Shown here piece after piece: positions 8,544 through 16,813 of a stretch of DNA of 64,000 nucleotides (positions within the stretch are counted from its first letter, which is position 1; each line of letters opens with the position of its first letter). The stretch is taken from the NCBI RefSeq assembly GCF_001757355.1, contig NZ_MINO01000001.1:186001-250000 (forward strand), written 5' to 3'. This stretch comes from Sphingobium phenoxybenzoativorans. GTDB taxonomy: Bacteria > Pseudomonadota > Alphaproteobacteria > Sphingomonadales > Sphingomonadaceae. Made by a program: the position numbers and the translations under genes. The notes below the pieces were generated by a model. It was not told where the DNA came from. It saw only the letters and a program-made list of their open reading frames with translations, and ran no database searches.

Positions 8544-10127
8544 ATGAAAAAGGGCTCCGAAATCAAGCCTGAGGCTCCAAACGAGCAAGAGAGCGGCTTT
8601 GCGATCACGCCGCATATCGCCCCCCGGTTGATCGACATCCCCTATGCATTCGCCCGGAAATTCGGCGTGGTCCTGATGAACGGTACGGATACCGGCCGTC
8701 TCGCCGTCGCCATGCGGGAGGGGGGCGATCCACGCGTGCTGCTGGAGGTGCGCCGTCATCTCGCGCAAAGCTTCGACATCGAATTTGTCGATGCAGCGCA
8801 GTTCGACCGGCATCTGTCGGATCATTATGCGATGGATGGCAGCGCGGCGGCGGTCGCCGGTACGCTGGCGGTGGGCGCGGATGAGCTGGACATGCTGGCG
8901 AGCGACCTGCCGACGGCCGACGATCTGCTCGACAGCGCCGACGACGCGCCCGCCATCCGCCTGATCAACGGCATCATTGCGGAGGCCGCGCGGCAGGGTG
9001 TGTCGGACATCCATATCGAACCCTATGAGACTGGCCTTGTCGTGCGCATGCGCATCGACGGCGTGCTGCGCGAGACGCTGCGCATGCCGCCGCACGTCGC
9101 CCCCGTCGTCGTCAGCCGCATCAAGGTCATGGCCCGCCTGGACATTGCCGAGCGGCGCGTGCCGCAGGATGGCCGCATCGGCCTGACGCTTGGCGGCAAG
9201 CTGCTTGACGTGCGCGTGTCCACGCTCCCCAGTCGCGCGGGCGAGCGTGTTGTGCTGCGTATCCTGGACAAGGAGAATGCGGGCATTTCGCTTGACGTGC
9301 TCGGCATGACGGGCGCTGCGGACCGCATCTTCCGTGAAGCGCTGGCCGAACCCAATGGCATCATCCTGGTTACGGGTCCCACCGGTTCGGGCAAGACCAC
9401 GACCCTCTATGCGGGCCTGCGCAACCTGAATGACGGCAGCCGCAACATCCTGACGGTCGAGGACCCGGTCGAATATGCGATTGAGGGCGTCGGCCAGACC
9501 CAGGTCAATCCCAAGGTCGGCCTGACTTTCGCGGCTGGCCTGCGCGCCATTCTGCGTCAGGACCCTGATGTCGTGATGGTAGGCGAAATCCGCGACCGCG
9601 AAACCTCCGAAATCGCCGTGCAGGCGTCGCTTACTGGCCATCTTGTGCTGTCCACCGTTCACACCAATGACGCGGTGGGCGCGATCACGCGCATGCGGGA
9701 CATGAAGGTGGAGCCGTTCCTGCTCGCTTCCACCCTGCGCGCCGTCGTTGCCCAGCGCCTCGTTCGCCGCCTCTGCCAGCATTGCCGCGAACCGCATCAG
9801 GCGGACAAGTCGGCGAGCGCGCTGCTTGGCTTCGACCCCGGCACCATCGTCTATCAGGCGAAGGGCTGCGGCGAATGCAACGGCACCGGCTATAAGGGCC
9901 GGATCGGCGTGTTCGAAGCGATCCGGGTGGACGACACCATCCGCCGCCTCATCAATGATGGCGGAGACGAATCCCTTATCGCCCGCCACGCCTTCCTCAA
10001 TGCGCCCAATCTTGGCTCGGCCGCTCGCGCGCTCGTCCGCGATGGGCAGACCACGGCGGAGGAGGCCATCCGCATTTCCCGTCGCGATGCGATGGATGTC
10101 CCGGACGAGGTTCTGGGTGATGCCTGA
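8544..10127 (+). CDS. gspE: Type II secretion ATPase E
   Basis: The 527-residue protein is a PilB/GspE ATPase. It has the Walker A motif GPTGSGKTTT (about 278-287), an Asp box, Walker B VMVGEIRDRET (about 344) and a His box HTNDAVGAI. A zinc-binding tetracysteine lies near residues 411-445 (CQHC and CGEC). It powers pseudopilus assembly from the cytoplasm. The ATG follows the repeat-containing spacer, and the end overlaps gspF by 8 bp. The N-terminal GspL-binding domain is present but short. Confidence 0.97.
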   Translation: MKKGSEIKPEAPNEQESGFAITPHIAPRLIDIPYAFARKFGVVLMNGTDTGRLAVAMREGGDPRVLLEVRRHLAQSFDIEFVDAAQFDRHLSDHYAMDGSAAAVAGTLAVGADELDMLASDLPTADDLLDSADDAPAIRLINGIIAEAARQGVSDIHIEPYETGLVVRMRIDGVLRETLRMPPHVAPVVVSRIKVMARLDIAERRVPQDGRIGLTLGGKLLDVRVSTLPSRAGERVVLRILDKENAGISLDVLGMTGAADRIFREALAEPNGIILVTGPTGSGKTTTLYAGLRNLNDGSRNILTVEDPVEYAIEGVGQTQVNPKVGLTFAAGLRAILRQDPDVVMVGEIRDRETSEIAVQASLTGHLVLSTVHTNDAVGAITRMRDMKVEPFLLASTLRAVVAQRLVRRLCQHCREPHQADKSASALLGFDPGTIVYQAKGCGECNGTGYKGRIGVFEAIRVDDTIRRLINDGGDESLIARHAFLNAPNLGSAARALVRDGQTTAEEAIRISRRDAMDVPDEVLGDA

Positions 10128-11337
10128 TTATGACTATCTCGCCATCGACACTGCCGGACGGGAACGCCGGGGTAGCGTCAAGGCGGACAGCATGGACGCG
10201 GCCAGGGCGCAGCTCGACAGCCGCCGCCTGTTCGTCGTCAAGATGGATCCCGGCCAGGAAAAGGCGTCAAAGGGCAGGGCGCTTTTCTCGCTTGGCGGCA
10301 AAAAGCTTTCGCCCAAGGAATTGACGCTTTTCACTCGCCAGCTTTCCACGCTGATTCAGGTCAGCCCGCTTGAGGAATCCCTGCGCACCATTGGTCGCCA
10401 GAGCGAGACTGAACATGTCCGCGCCATCGTCGGCAGCGTGCATTCCGGAGTGATGGAGGGCCGCCGTCTCGCCGAGGCGCTGGGCACCCAACCGCGCAGC
10501 TTTCCGCCGCTCTATCGCGCCATGATCTCCGCGGGCGAAAGCTCCGGTAGTCTCCCCACGATCATGGAGCGTCTCGCTGAGTTGATGGAGCGGCAGGCGG
10601 TGATCCGGTCGAAGGTGATGACCGCCATCGCCTATCCGTCCGTCCTTGCCGGTTTCGCGGTGTTCGTGGTCGCCGCGCTGATGATTTTCGTCGTGCCGAA
10701 GGTTGTGGAGCAGTTCGACACGGTGGGCCAGACCCTGCCGCTCCTCACCCGCATGGTCATGGCGGTTTCCGCCTTCCTGGCGGGCTGGTGGTGGGCGTTG
10801 CTGATCGTCATTGGCCTTGCCGGGTTCGGCGCATGGCGCGCGTTGAAGGTGGAGAGCATTCGCCACCGCTTTGATAGTTTCCTGCTGCGCCTGCCGATCA
10901 TCGGCCGTCTGATCCGCGACCTCCATGCCGCCCGCATGGCGCGTACGCTGTCCACCATGATCGCCAGCCGCCTGCCGCTGATGGAGGGCCTCGCGCTCAC
11001 CGCCAACACCATCCACAATCGCGCCTTGCGCCGCGCATCGGATCAGATCGTCGAGGCGATCCGGGGGGGGGGCAGCCTCTCGGCTGCATTGCGCCGCGCG
11101 AATATCTTCCCGCCGCTGCTCGTCTATCTCGCCGCCAGCGGAGAGGCGGCGGGCCGCCTCGACACGATGCTGGAGCGCGCAGCCGACTATCTGGAGCGGG
11201 AGTTCGATTCCTTCACCTCGACCGCGCTCGCCATGCTGGAGCCAGCGATCATCATCCTGATGGGCGGCATCGTCGCCGTCATCATCCTGTCCATTCTGCT
11301 GCCGATCCTGCAGCTTCAAAGCCTTACGGGTGTGTGA
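10120..11337 (+). CDS. gspF: Type II secretion inner-membrane platform protein F
   Basis: Starting at the ATG inside the gspE stop region, the product is MPDYDYLAIDTAGRERRGSV and so on, 405 residues. Two GspF domains each carry the family pattern (LSTLIQVSPLEESL, and a repeat near MARTLSTMIASRLPLMEGL). Three transmembrane segments are present: about 168-190, 215-240 and the C-terminal IIILMGGIVAVIILSILL. It anchors the ATPase and the pseudopilus. A run of eight G occurs at 11060-11067 within an otherwise intact frame. The stop overlaps the possible gspG starts. Confidence 0.96.
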   Translation: MPDYDYLAIDTAGRERRGSVKADSMDAARAQLDSRRLFVVKMDPGQEKASKGRALFSLGGKKLSPKELTLFTRQLSTLIQVSPLEESLRTIGRQSETEHVRAIVGSVHSGVMEGRRLAEALGTQPRSFPPLYRAMISAGESSGSLPTIMERLAELMERQAVIRSKVMTAIAYPSVLAGFAVFVVAALMIFVVPKVVEQFDTVGQTLPLLTRMVMAVSAFLAGWWWALLIVIGLAGFGAWRALKVESIRHRFDSFLLRLPIIGRLIRDLHAARMARTLSTMIASRLPLMEGLALTANTIHNRALRRASDQIVEAIRGGGSLSAALRRANIFPPLLVYLAASGEAAGRLDTMLERAADYLEREFDSFTSTALAMLEPAIIILMGGIVAVIILSILLPILQLQSLTGV

Positions 11338-11924
11338 TGCTTTCTGTTTTTTCCTCTCTAGTCCGTCATGCCCGCGAAGGCGGGCATCCCGCTGCCTTTT
11401 ATGTGCGGGGAGAGAAGCGGGACCCCTGCCTCCGCAGGGGTGACGGAGAAGGCGCAATTCCCGCCCGCCGCTCCGCCGAACACGGCTTCACGCCAGTGAG
11501 GCGTTCCGCCGAACACGGCTTCACGCTGGTCGAGCTGATGGTCGTTATCGTCATCATTGGCCTCCTTGCCACCATCGTCGCCATCAACGTCATCCCCGCC
11601 ACTGACACGGCGCGGGTGGAAAAGGCGAAGGCGGATATCTCCACCATCGAGCAGGCGCTGGAGCAATACCGGCTCGACAATCTGACCTATCCGGCCGGCA
11701 CTGACGGTCTGCAGGCCCTGCTGACGCCGCCGCCTTCGCTGGCGCAGCCGCAGCGCTACCGTCGCGGCGGTTATATCAAGAAGCTGCCGAAGGACCCCTG
11801 GGGCCGTAACTATAATTACGCCGTTCCGGGCAGAAAGGGCGCGTTCGACATCTACTCGCTGGGCGCCGATGGCCAGCCGGGCGGGGACCAGGAAAATGCC
11901 GATATCTATTCCAGCGATATCTAG
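11337..11924 (+). CDS. gspG: Major pseudopilin G, with repeat-expanded leader
   Basis: The mature part is a textbook major pseudopilin: GFTLVELMVVIVIIGLLATI, Glu+5, and a C-terminal calcium-binding end (GADGQPGGDQENADIYSSDI). The leader is odd. From ATG 11337 (overlapping the gspF stop) there are about 61 residues before the cleavage Gly, far more than the usual 5-15. They are encoded by a bipartite palindromic repeat (11363-11446) and a 33-bp duplication of the cleavage region. A GTG at 11496 would give the short leader MRRSAEHG, which fits prepilin peptidase, but it lacks a clear ribosome site. The pseudopilin call is firm; the start is not. Confidence 0.93.
   Translation: MLSVFSSLVRHAREGGHPAAFYVRGEKRDPCLRRGDGEGAIPARRSAEHGFTPVRRSAEHGFTLVELMVVIVIIGLLATIVAINVIPATDTARVEKAKADISTIEQALEQYRLDNLTYPAGTDGLQALLTPPPSLAQPQRYRRGGYIKKLPKDPWGRNYNYAVPGRKGAFDIYSLGADGQPGGDQENADIYSSDI
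11363..11446. repeat. Bipartite REP-like element inside gspG leader region
   Basis: The left palindrome CGTCATGCCCGCGAAGGCGG (11365-11384, extending to GCATCCC) and the right palindrome GGACCCCTGCCTCCGCAGGG (11420-11439, extending to TGACGG) face each other across a 30-bp spacer. The same architecture occurs at 21126-21219. It is open in the gspG frame but lies between the gspF stop and the conserved pseudopilin sequence. Confidence 0.8.
11471..11526 (+). repeat. 33-bp direct duplication at the prepilin cleavage site
   Basis: TCCGCCGAACACGGCTTCAC occurs twice with a 33-bp offset, giving two successive peptides RRSAEHGFT. Only the second copy is followed by the hydrophobic pilin helix. The 33-bp length keeps the frame. 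It looks like a recent tandem duplication that made a second, non-functional cleavage motif and brought the GTG at 11496 into start position. Confidence 0.8.
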
Positions 11925-12447
11925 GAACCATCCGCTCCGGATTGACCAGACCTCCGTTGGTAAAGGTCGCACGGCTCATGAGGCTGACAGTCCGTGGCCC
12001 TCACGCGCCACCGAACGCGGCTTCACCCTGCTGGAACTGATGGTCGTGGTGGCGATCATCGGCTTCGTGTCGGCCGCCGTCGTCCTCGCCATGCCCGATC
12101 CGCGCGGACGGGTGATCGAGGATGCGGAGAAATTCGCCGCCCGCGTGTCCGCCGCGCGCGACAATGCCGTCATTCAGGCGCGGCCTATGGGTGTGTGGAT
12201 TTCAGCCTCCGGCTATGGCTTTGAACAGAGGGGCGCTGGCCGGTGGATGCCGCTGGAGGATCGCCCCTTCGCCACCACGCAATGGCGGCAGGGCACGGGC
12301 GCGCTGGTGGGGGAAAGCGGCCGCGCCCAGATCAGCTTCGACAGCACCGGCCTGCCCAGCGAGCCGCTCGTCATCCGCCTGGTGCGCGAGGGGGAGCGCG
12401 CTTCGGTCAGCGTCGACATGGCCGGAAAGGTGATGGTCGGTGGCTGA
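11896..12447 (+). CDS. gspH: Minor pseudopilin H
   Basis: The prepilin motif ERGFTLLELMVVVAIIGFVSAAVV marks a class III prepilin, and the 183-residue length suits GspH. No start codon exists between the gspG stop and the motif, so translation must begin inside gspG. The ATG at 11896 has AGGAAA just upstream and overlaps gspG by 29 bp; an ATG at 11869 is also possible. The leader before the cleavage Gly is then about 41 residues, again long. GspH joins the pseudopilus tip complex. The end overlaps gspI by 8 bp. Confidence 0.9.
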   Translation: MPISIPAISRNHPLRIDQTSVGKGRTAHEADSPWPSRATERGFTLLELMVVVAIIGFVSAAVVLAMPDPRGRVIEDAEKFAARVSAARDNAVIQARPMGVWISASGYGFEQRGAGRWMPLEDRPFATTQWRQGTGALVGESGRAQISFDSTGLPSEPLVIRLVREGERASVSVDMAGKVMVGG

Positions 12448-12808
12448 CAGGCGGTCCGAGCAAGGGTTCACCCTCCTTGAAATGCTGGTCGCGCTCGCCG
12501 TTTTCTCGCTCGCCGCGCTTGCGCTTATCCGGCTGCAGAGCGTGACGGTCCGCACCGCCGCTGATCTCGACAGCAAGGTTATGGGCCAGATCGTCGCCCA
12601 TAATCTGATGGTCGATATTCAGGGCGATCCGACGCCACCCAGCACTGGCGAAGAACAGGGCGAGGTCGATAATGGCGGCCATCGCTGGCGCTGGACTCGG
12701 GTCGCGACGGCGACCGACGATCCCCGCCTGCTGCGCGTCGACCTTGTCGTCAATGGCGGTTTCGGACAGTCGCCCGCCGCGCTCACCTTCATGCGGGCCA
12801 CACAATGA
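12440..12808 (+). CDS. gspI: Minor pseudopilin I
   Basis: The GTG start at 12440 gives MADRRSEQG followed by FTLLEMLVALAVFSLAALAL, a normal nine-residue leader and pilin helix with Glu+5. The length is 122 residues, as usual for GspI. GspI nucleates the tip complex with GspJ and GspK. It overlaps gspH by 8 bp and its TGA overlaps the gspJ ATG by 4 bp. Confidence 0.94.
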   Translation: MADRRSEQGFTLLEMLVALAVFSLAALALIRLQSVTVRTAADLDSKVMGQIVAHNLMVDIQGDPTPPSTGEEQGEVDNGGHRWRWTRVATATDDPRLLRVDLVVNGGFGQSPAALTFMRATQ

Positions 12809-13491
12809 TGGGCATGGACCGCACACGCCATCTGTTCTCCTGCGAAAGCAGGAGTCCAGGGACGAATGAACGCGGCTTCACGCTGATCGAGCTTCTGGTC
12901 GCGCTGGTGATCTTCGCCATGCTTGCTGCGGCGGGCGTGCTTCTGCTCGGCAACAGCGTATCGGCGCAGGGCGCCATTCGGGGCCACCTCGATGGAATGG
13001 CGGCGATTCAGCGCGCCAATGGCGCGCTGACCGCCGATCTCGCCCAGGCGGTTCCGCGTATCAGCCGCACTGAAAATGGCCTGCTCGCCCCGGCCTTCTT
13101 CGCGCAACCTCAAGGGGAGAATGCCCCGGTCATGCAGTTCGTCCGGGCCGGATGGACCAATATGGACGAGTCGCCGCGCCCGACTCTGCAGAAGGTTGAA
13201 TATTGGGTGCGGCAGGGGCGTCTGGAGCGGCGGACCTATCCGCTGGTCGACGGCGCGCAAGGCGCGCAACCCGCAACGCTTCTGGAAGGGGTTGATGGCG
13301 CGGTACTGCGCTTTCGGGACGCGCGCGGCGACTGGCGAGAAAACTGGGCGTCGACCCAGCCGGACCTGCTGCCACGCGCGGTGGAGCTTGTGCTGCCCCG
13401 CGCCGGTGCGCCGTCGCTCACGCTCAAATTTCTGGTCGGTCCCGGTCCTGTCGAAAAACAGGATGAGGCGGAGGCTCCCGCCAATGGCTGA
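12805..13491 (+). CDS. gspJ: Minor pseudopilin J
   Basis: The protein has 228 residues with the prepilin motif NERGFTLIELLVALVIFAML and a GspJ-type C-terminal domain ending near PSLTLKFLVGPG. The leader before the cleavage Gly is about 25 residues long. It contains the palindrome CTCCTGCGAAAGCAGGAG (12837-12854), half of the REP-type element seen in gspG. Alternative starts at 12808 and 12814 do not remove it. GspJ is part of the I-J-K tip. Its end overlaps gspK by 8 bp. Confidence 0.94.
   Translation: MMGMDRTRHLFSCESRSPGTNERGFTLIELLVALVIFAMLAAAGVLLLGNSVSAQGAIRGHLDGMAAIQRANGALTADLAQAVPRISRTENGLLAPAFFAQPQGENAPVMQFVRAGWTNMDESPRPTLQKVEYWVRQGRLERRTYPLVDGAQGAQPATLLEGVDGAVLRFRDARGDWRENWASTQPDLLPRAVELVLPRAGAPSLTLKFLVGPGPVEKQDEAEAPANG
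12837..12854. repeat. REP-type half palindrome inside gspJ leader
   Basis: CTCCTGCGAAAGCAGGAG is a hairpin with a GCGAAA-type loop, followed by TCCAGGGACGAATG. This matches the consensus feel of the left half of the 11363 and 21126 elements. It encodes part of the pre-cleavage leader SCESRSPG. Confidence 0.7.
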
Positions 13492-14497
13492 CCGGCCGCA
13501 GAAAGACTCTGCCTCCGGCGAGTCGGGCATGGCCCTGCTCACTGTGCTGCTGCTGGTGGCGGTGATGGCCATAGTCGCCGCGACAGCGCTTGAGCGCCTG
13601 ACCATCGCGACGCGCCTCACCGCCAATGCGGGCGCCTTGGATCAGGCGCGCGCCTTTGCCGAAGCTGCGGAGAATGTCGCGCGCCTGCGTATCGGCGATC
13701 TTGTCGCCGCGCAACCGGGCAAGGTCACGCTGCAGGGCGGGTGGCTCGGCGCGCCGCAGCCGCTGCCTGTCCCCGCCGGCTCCGCGACGGCGCGAGTCAC
13801 GGATGGCGGTAACTGCTTCAACCTCAACAGCGTCGTCGCGGCCAACGAAGGCGAGGGGGAGGAGAATCTGAAGGTGCGCCCGACCGGCGTGACCCAGTTT
13901 CAGGCGCTGATGCGGCTTCTCGGCATTGATGACCGGCAGGCGCAGACAGTGGCGGCGTCGCTCGCTGACTGGATCGATACCGATACGGTGCCGCAGCCGG
14001 GCGGGGCGGAGGATGAAACCTATGCCCGCGCCCCCACGCCCTATCGTACGGCCAATCGCTTCATGGCGTCGGCCAGCGAACTGCGGGCGGTAAATGGCGT
14101 TACTCCGGCCATTTATCAGACATTGCGCCCCTGGATCTGTGCGCTGCCGACGGCCGATCTGTCGCCTATCAATGTCAATACGCTGCTGCCTGCCCAGGCG
14201 CCGTTGTTCGCTATGCTGCTGCCTGGTCAGTTGACTGTCGATCAGGCGCGGCAAATGCTGGCGCGCCGCCCTGCCGATGGCTATGGCAGCACCGTTGCCT
14301 TCTGGGCGCTTCCCGCGCTTCAGAAACTTACGCCGATGGGCGATGTGCAGGCGCAGACGAAACTTGTGACCCGCTTTTTCCGGGTAGAAATCTTGGTGGA
14401 CCTTGGGGGCACGGAATTGAACGAGACCGCGCTGATAGACGCGCAGCCGCAGAAGCCGGCCCGGCTTGTCAGCCGCGAGTGGGGTGAGGGCGCATGA
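13484..14497 (+). CDS. gspK: Minor pseudopilin K
   Basis: From the ATG at 13484 the product is 337 residues. Leader MADRPQKDSASGESG is followed by MALLTVLLLVAVMAIVAATA, the GspK variant that lacks Glu+5, which fits its place at the very tip. The large alpha-domain inserted in the pilin fold includes GGNCFNLNSVV and the SAM-like region around LLGIDDRQAQTVAASLADWIDTD. A longer upstream reading frame exists, but its first 130 residues are gspJ in another frame. The end overlaps gspL (ATGA). Confidence 0.94.
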   Translation: MADRPQKDSASGESGMALLTVLLLVAVMAIVAATALERLTIATRLTANAGALDQARAFAEAAENVARLRIGDLVAAQPGKVTLQGGWLGAPQPLPVPAGSATARVTDGGNCFNLNSVVAANEGEGEENLKVRPTGVTQFQALMRLLGIDDRQAQTVAASLADWIDTDTVPQPGGAEDETYARAPTPYRTANRFMASASELRAVNGVTPAIYQTLRPWICALPTADLSPINVNTLLPAQAPLFAMLLPGQLTVDQARQMLARRPADGYGSTVAFWALPALQKLTPMGDVQAQTKLVTRFFRVEILVDLGGTELNETALIDAQPQKPARLVSREWGEGA

Positions 14498-15615
14498 CCG
14501 CGCGTGAGGGCCTTATCGTTACCCTGCCGGAAACGGCCGAGGGTCAGCCGCTATGGATGCGCGTCATTGACGGAACCGTGGTGCAGGGCGGTTCCGGCAC
14601 CCACTGGCTTGACGCCTGCGGTCTTTCCAGCCTGCCGGACGGGTGCAGCGTCATGCTGGTGCCGCCGGCCGGACTCACCACGCTCCATTGGATATCCAAT
14701 GACGGCATGCCCGCGCGGCAGGGCAGGGCAGCGGCGCGCCTGGCCGCCCTGTCGGACAGTATCGACCCGCCGGAAACCCTGATCGCCGCCGCCAATGAGA
14801 ATGACGATCCCGCACGGCCGCATATCGTGGCGGTCGCCGCGCGCGCCGACATGCAGCATTGGCTGCTCTGGGCGCAGCATAACGGCCTGGACCCCGATTT
14901 CGTGGTGCCGGCTGGCTTGATCCTGCCGGAGCCTGATGAGGGCTATGTCATGGGCACGGTGGGCGGGACCAGCCTGCTGCGGGGCAGGGAGGCTGCGCTC
15001 CCCGCCGACGAACCGATGGCGGAACTGCTTGTGGCCGATGCGCCGGTGGCGGTTCTTTCGCCCGAAACGGTCAGTCGCGCTGCCATCGCCATGCTCGCCG
15101 ATCCGGCGCTCAACATGCGTCAGGGGGATTTCGCCAAGCGCGCCCGCCGTCCGCTTGACCGGCAACAACTGACCCGCATCGCCATCTGGATCGGCTTTAT
15201 CGCGCTGGTCAGCCTGCTTCTCTCCCTGATCGCGATCATTCGGTATAACGCCGCCGCCAGCAGCCTTGACCGGGATAGTATCGCCCTCGCCTCTACCGTC
15301 CTCCCCGGCGTCACGGACCCGGAACGGCTGGAGCCTGATCTCGACGCCCGCCTGGCCGATCGGGGGGCGGGCGCCTACACTTTCTCCGGGCCGGTGGCGG
15401 GCCTGTTCACCGCCATGCAGCGGACGGAGAATGTCAGCCTGACCAAGCTTGGCCGAAGCGCGGATGGCATGTTGACGGCCACGCTCGCCAGCGCGCAGGC
15501 GGCTGACATCAATGTTGTGCTGCTCGCCCTGCAGGATGCTGGCTTCACGATCACGGCAACATCCTCACAGGGCACTGACGGCCGCGTGCTCGCAGACATT
15601 ACGGTGAAGCCATGA
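14494..15615 (+). CDS. gspL: Type II secretion protein L
   Basis: The protein has 373 residues. A cytoplasmic actin-like domain (about 1-225) binds GspE. A single transmembrane helix, IAIWIGFIALVSLLLSLIAII, lies near 228-250, and a small periplasmic ferredoxin-like domain follows. The sequence is weakly conserved, as is normal for GspL; gene order and topology make the call. It overlaps both neighbours by 4 bp. Confidence 0.9.
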   Translation: MTAREGLIVTLPETAEGQPLWMRVIDGTVVQGGSGTHWLDACGLSSLPDGCSVMLVPPAGLTTLHWISNDGMPARQGRAAARLAALSDSIDPPETLIAAANENDDPARPHIVAVAARADMQHWLLWAQHNGLDPDFVVPAGLILPEPDEGYVMGTVGGTSLLRGREAALPADEPMAELLVADAPVAVLSPETVSRAAIAMLADPALNMRQGDFAKRARRPLDRQQLTRIAIWIGFIALVSLLLSLIAIIRYNAAASSLDRDSIALASTVLPGVTDPERLEPDLDARLADRGAGAYTFSGPVAGLFTAMQRTENVSLTKLGRSADGMLTATLASAQAADINVVLLALQDAGFTITATSSQGTDGRVLADITVKP

Positions 15616-16094
15616 TCGCGAATCTCGCCGCCTGGTACAAGGAACTCAGCAAGCGCGAACAAGTGCTGGTCGGCATCATGGCCGTGCTGCTTGCGATCGT
15701 CATCCTCTGGCTCGGCATTGCCCGCCCCGTCGAGTCCGGCCTGAAAAGCGCGATAGAGCGGCATGGCGCGGCGCTGGACCGCAATGCCGCCGTCCGCGTC
15801 AAGGTCGCCTCGCTGAAAGCCCTGCCGCGCGGCGCGGCCGCTCGTCCCGCTGCGCCGATTGCCCAACTTGTCAGCCAGAGCGCGGGTGAGGGCGGCTTCA
15901 CCCTTGAGCGCACTCAGGAACAGGGGCCGGGCCGCGTCGATATCGCGATCGCGTCGATCAGGCCAAAGGCGCTGTTCACATGGCTTTCGAGCCTTGAGGC
16001 GCAGGGCGTTGTGGTGGAGACCTTCTCCGCCCAGCCTTCGGGGACTGCGGGCGCAGTCTCCATGCAGGCGGTGCTGAAGGCGGCGGGACAATGA
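15612..16094 (+). CDS. gspM: Type II secretion protein M
   Basis: The 160-residue protein has the typical GspM beginning: an amphipathic stretch WYKELSKREQVLVGIM, then one transmembrane helix (about 18-37). A periplasmic ferredoxin-like domain rich in Ala and Val follows. It partners GspL to stabilise the inner-membrane platform. The start ATG overlaps the gspL stop and the end overlaps gspN. Confidence 0.9.
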   Translation: MIANLAAWYKELSKREQVLVGIMAVLLAIVILWLGIARPVESGLKSAIERHGAALDRNAAVRVKVASLKALPRGAAARPAAPIAQLVSQSAGEGGFTLERTQEQGPGRVDIAIASIRPKALFTWLSSLEAQGVVVETFSAQPSGTAGAVSMQAVLKAAGQ

Positions 16095-16813
16095 TGGGGC
16101 TTGCGCTTTCGCGCCGCGCCCGTCTCGGCCTGCTCGCGATATTCCTGATCGCGCTGGTCGCCCTGTTCCCGATGCGCCTGGCTTTCGGCATTTTCGGCAT
16201 GGACCGCTACGGCCTTGCCGCCCGCTCGGTGACGGGAAGCATCTGGTGGGGCCGCATTGGCAAGCTCAGCCTCAGCGATGTGTCGCTCGGCACCGTGGAT
16301 GCCGGTCTGTCCCCGCTTTCGTTGCTCATCGGCCGCGCCCGCATAGGCGTCAGCCGGAAAAATGGGCAGGCGGACGATATAGAGGGCGCGTTGACGGCGG
16401 GTTTTGGCCGGATTGGCATAGACGACGCCACCGGCATGCTGCCGCTGGGCGCGGCCGCCGCGCCCCTGCCGATCGCCTCGGCCGATCTCAGCGACGTGTC
16501 CGTGCGCTTTTCCGGCGGCCTTTGCGGCGCGGCGGAGGGGCAGGTTCGCGCCCATCTATCGACGCAGATTCCCGGCCTCAATCTGTCGCAGGGTTTGAGC
16601 GGCGCGGCCCGGTGCGAGGGGCCGGCTCTGCTCCTCCCGCTCGTCAGCCAGTCCGGCATGGAAAAGATCACCCTGCGCATCTCGCCCGATGGCCGCTATG
16701 CCGCCGAAATGCGGGTGACGACGGCTGATCCCGCGCTTCAGCAGGCTCTCGGCAATCAGGGGTTCGCGCAATCGGGCGACGCTTCCGTGATCAAGGTCGA
16801 AGGCATATTGTGA
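16091..16813 (+). CDS. gspN: Type II secretion protein N
   Basis: The 240-residue protein starts with an inner-membrane anchor (ARLGLLAIFLIALVALFPMRL). It continues with the GspN-type repeated segments VTGSIWWGRIG and LSPLSLLIGRARIG, and a Cys pair (near FSGGLCGAAEG and GAARCEG) that could form a periplasmic disulfide. GspN is an accessory T2SS protein found in only some systems. The call rests on position between gspM and gspO plus these motifs. The end overlaps the gspO GTG. Confidence 0.85.
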   Translation: MMGLALSRRARLGLLAIFLIALVALFPMRLAFGIFGMDRYGLAARSVTGSIWWGRIGKLSLSDVSLGTVDAGLSPLSLLIGRARIGVSRKNGQADDIEGALTAGFGRIGIDDATGMLPLGAAAAPLPIASADLSDVSVRFSGGLCGAAEGQVRAHLSTQIPGLNLSQGLSGAARCEGPALLLPLVSQSGMEKITLRISPDGRYAAEMRVTTADPALQQALGNQGFAQSGDASVIKVEGIL

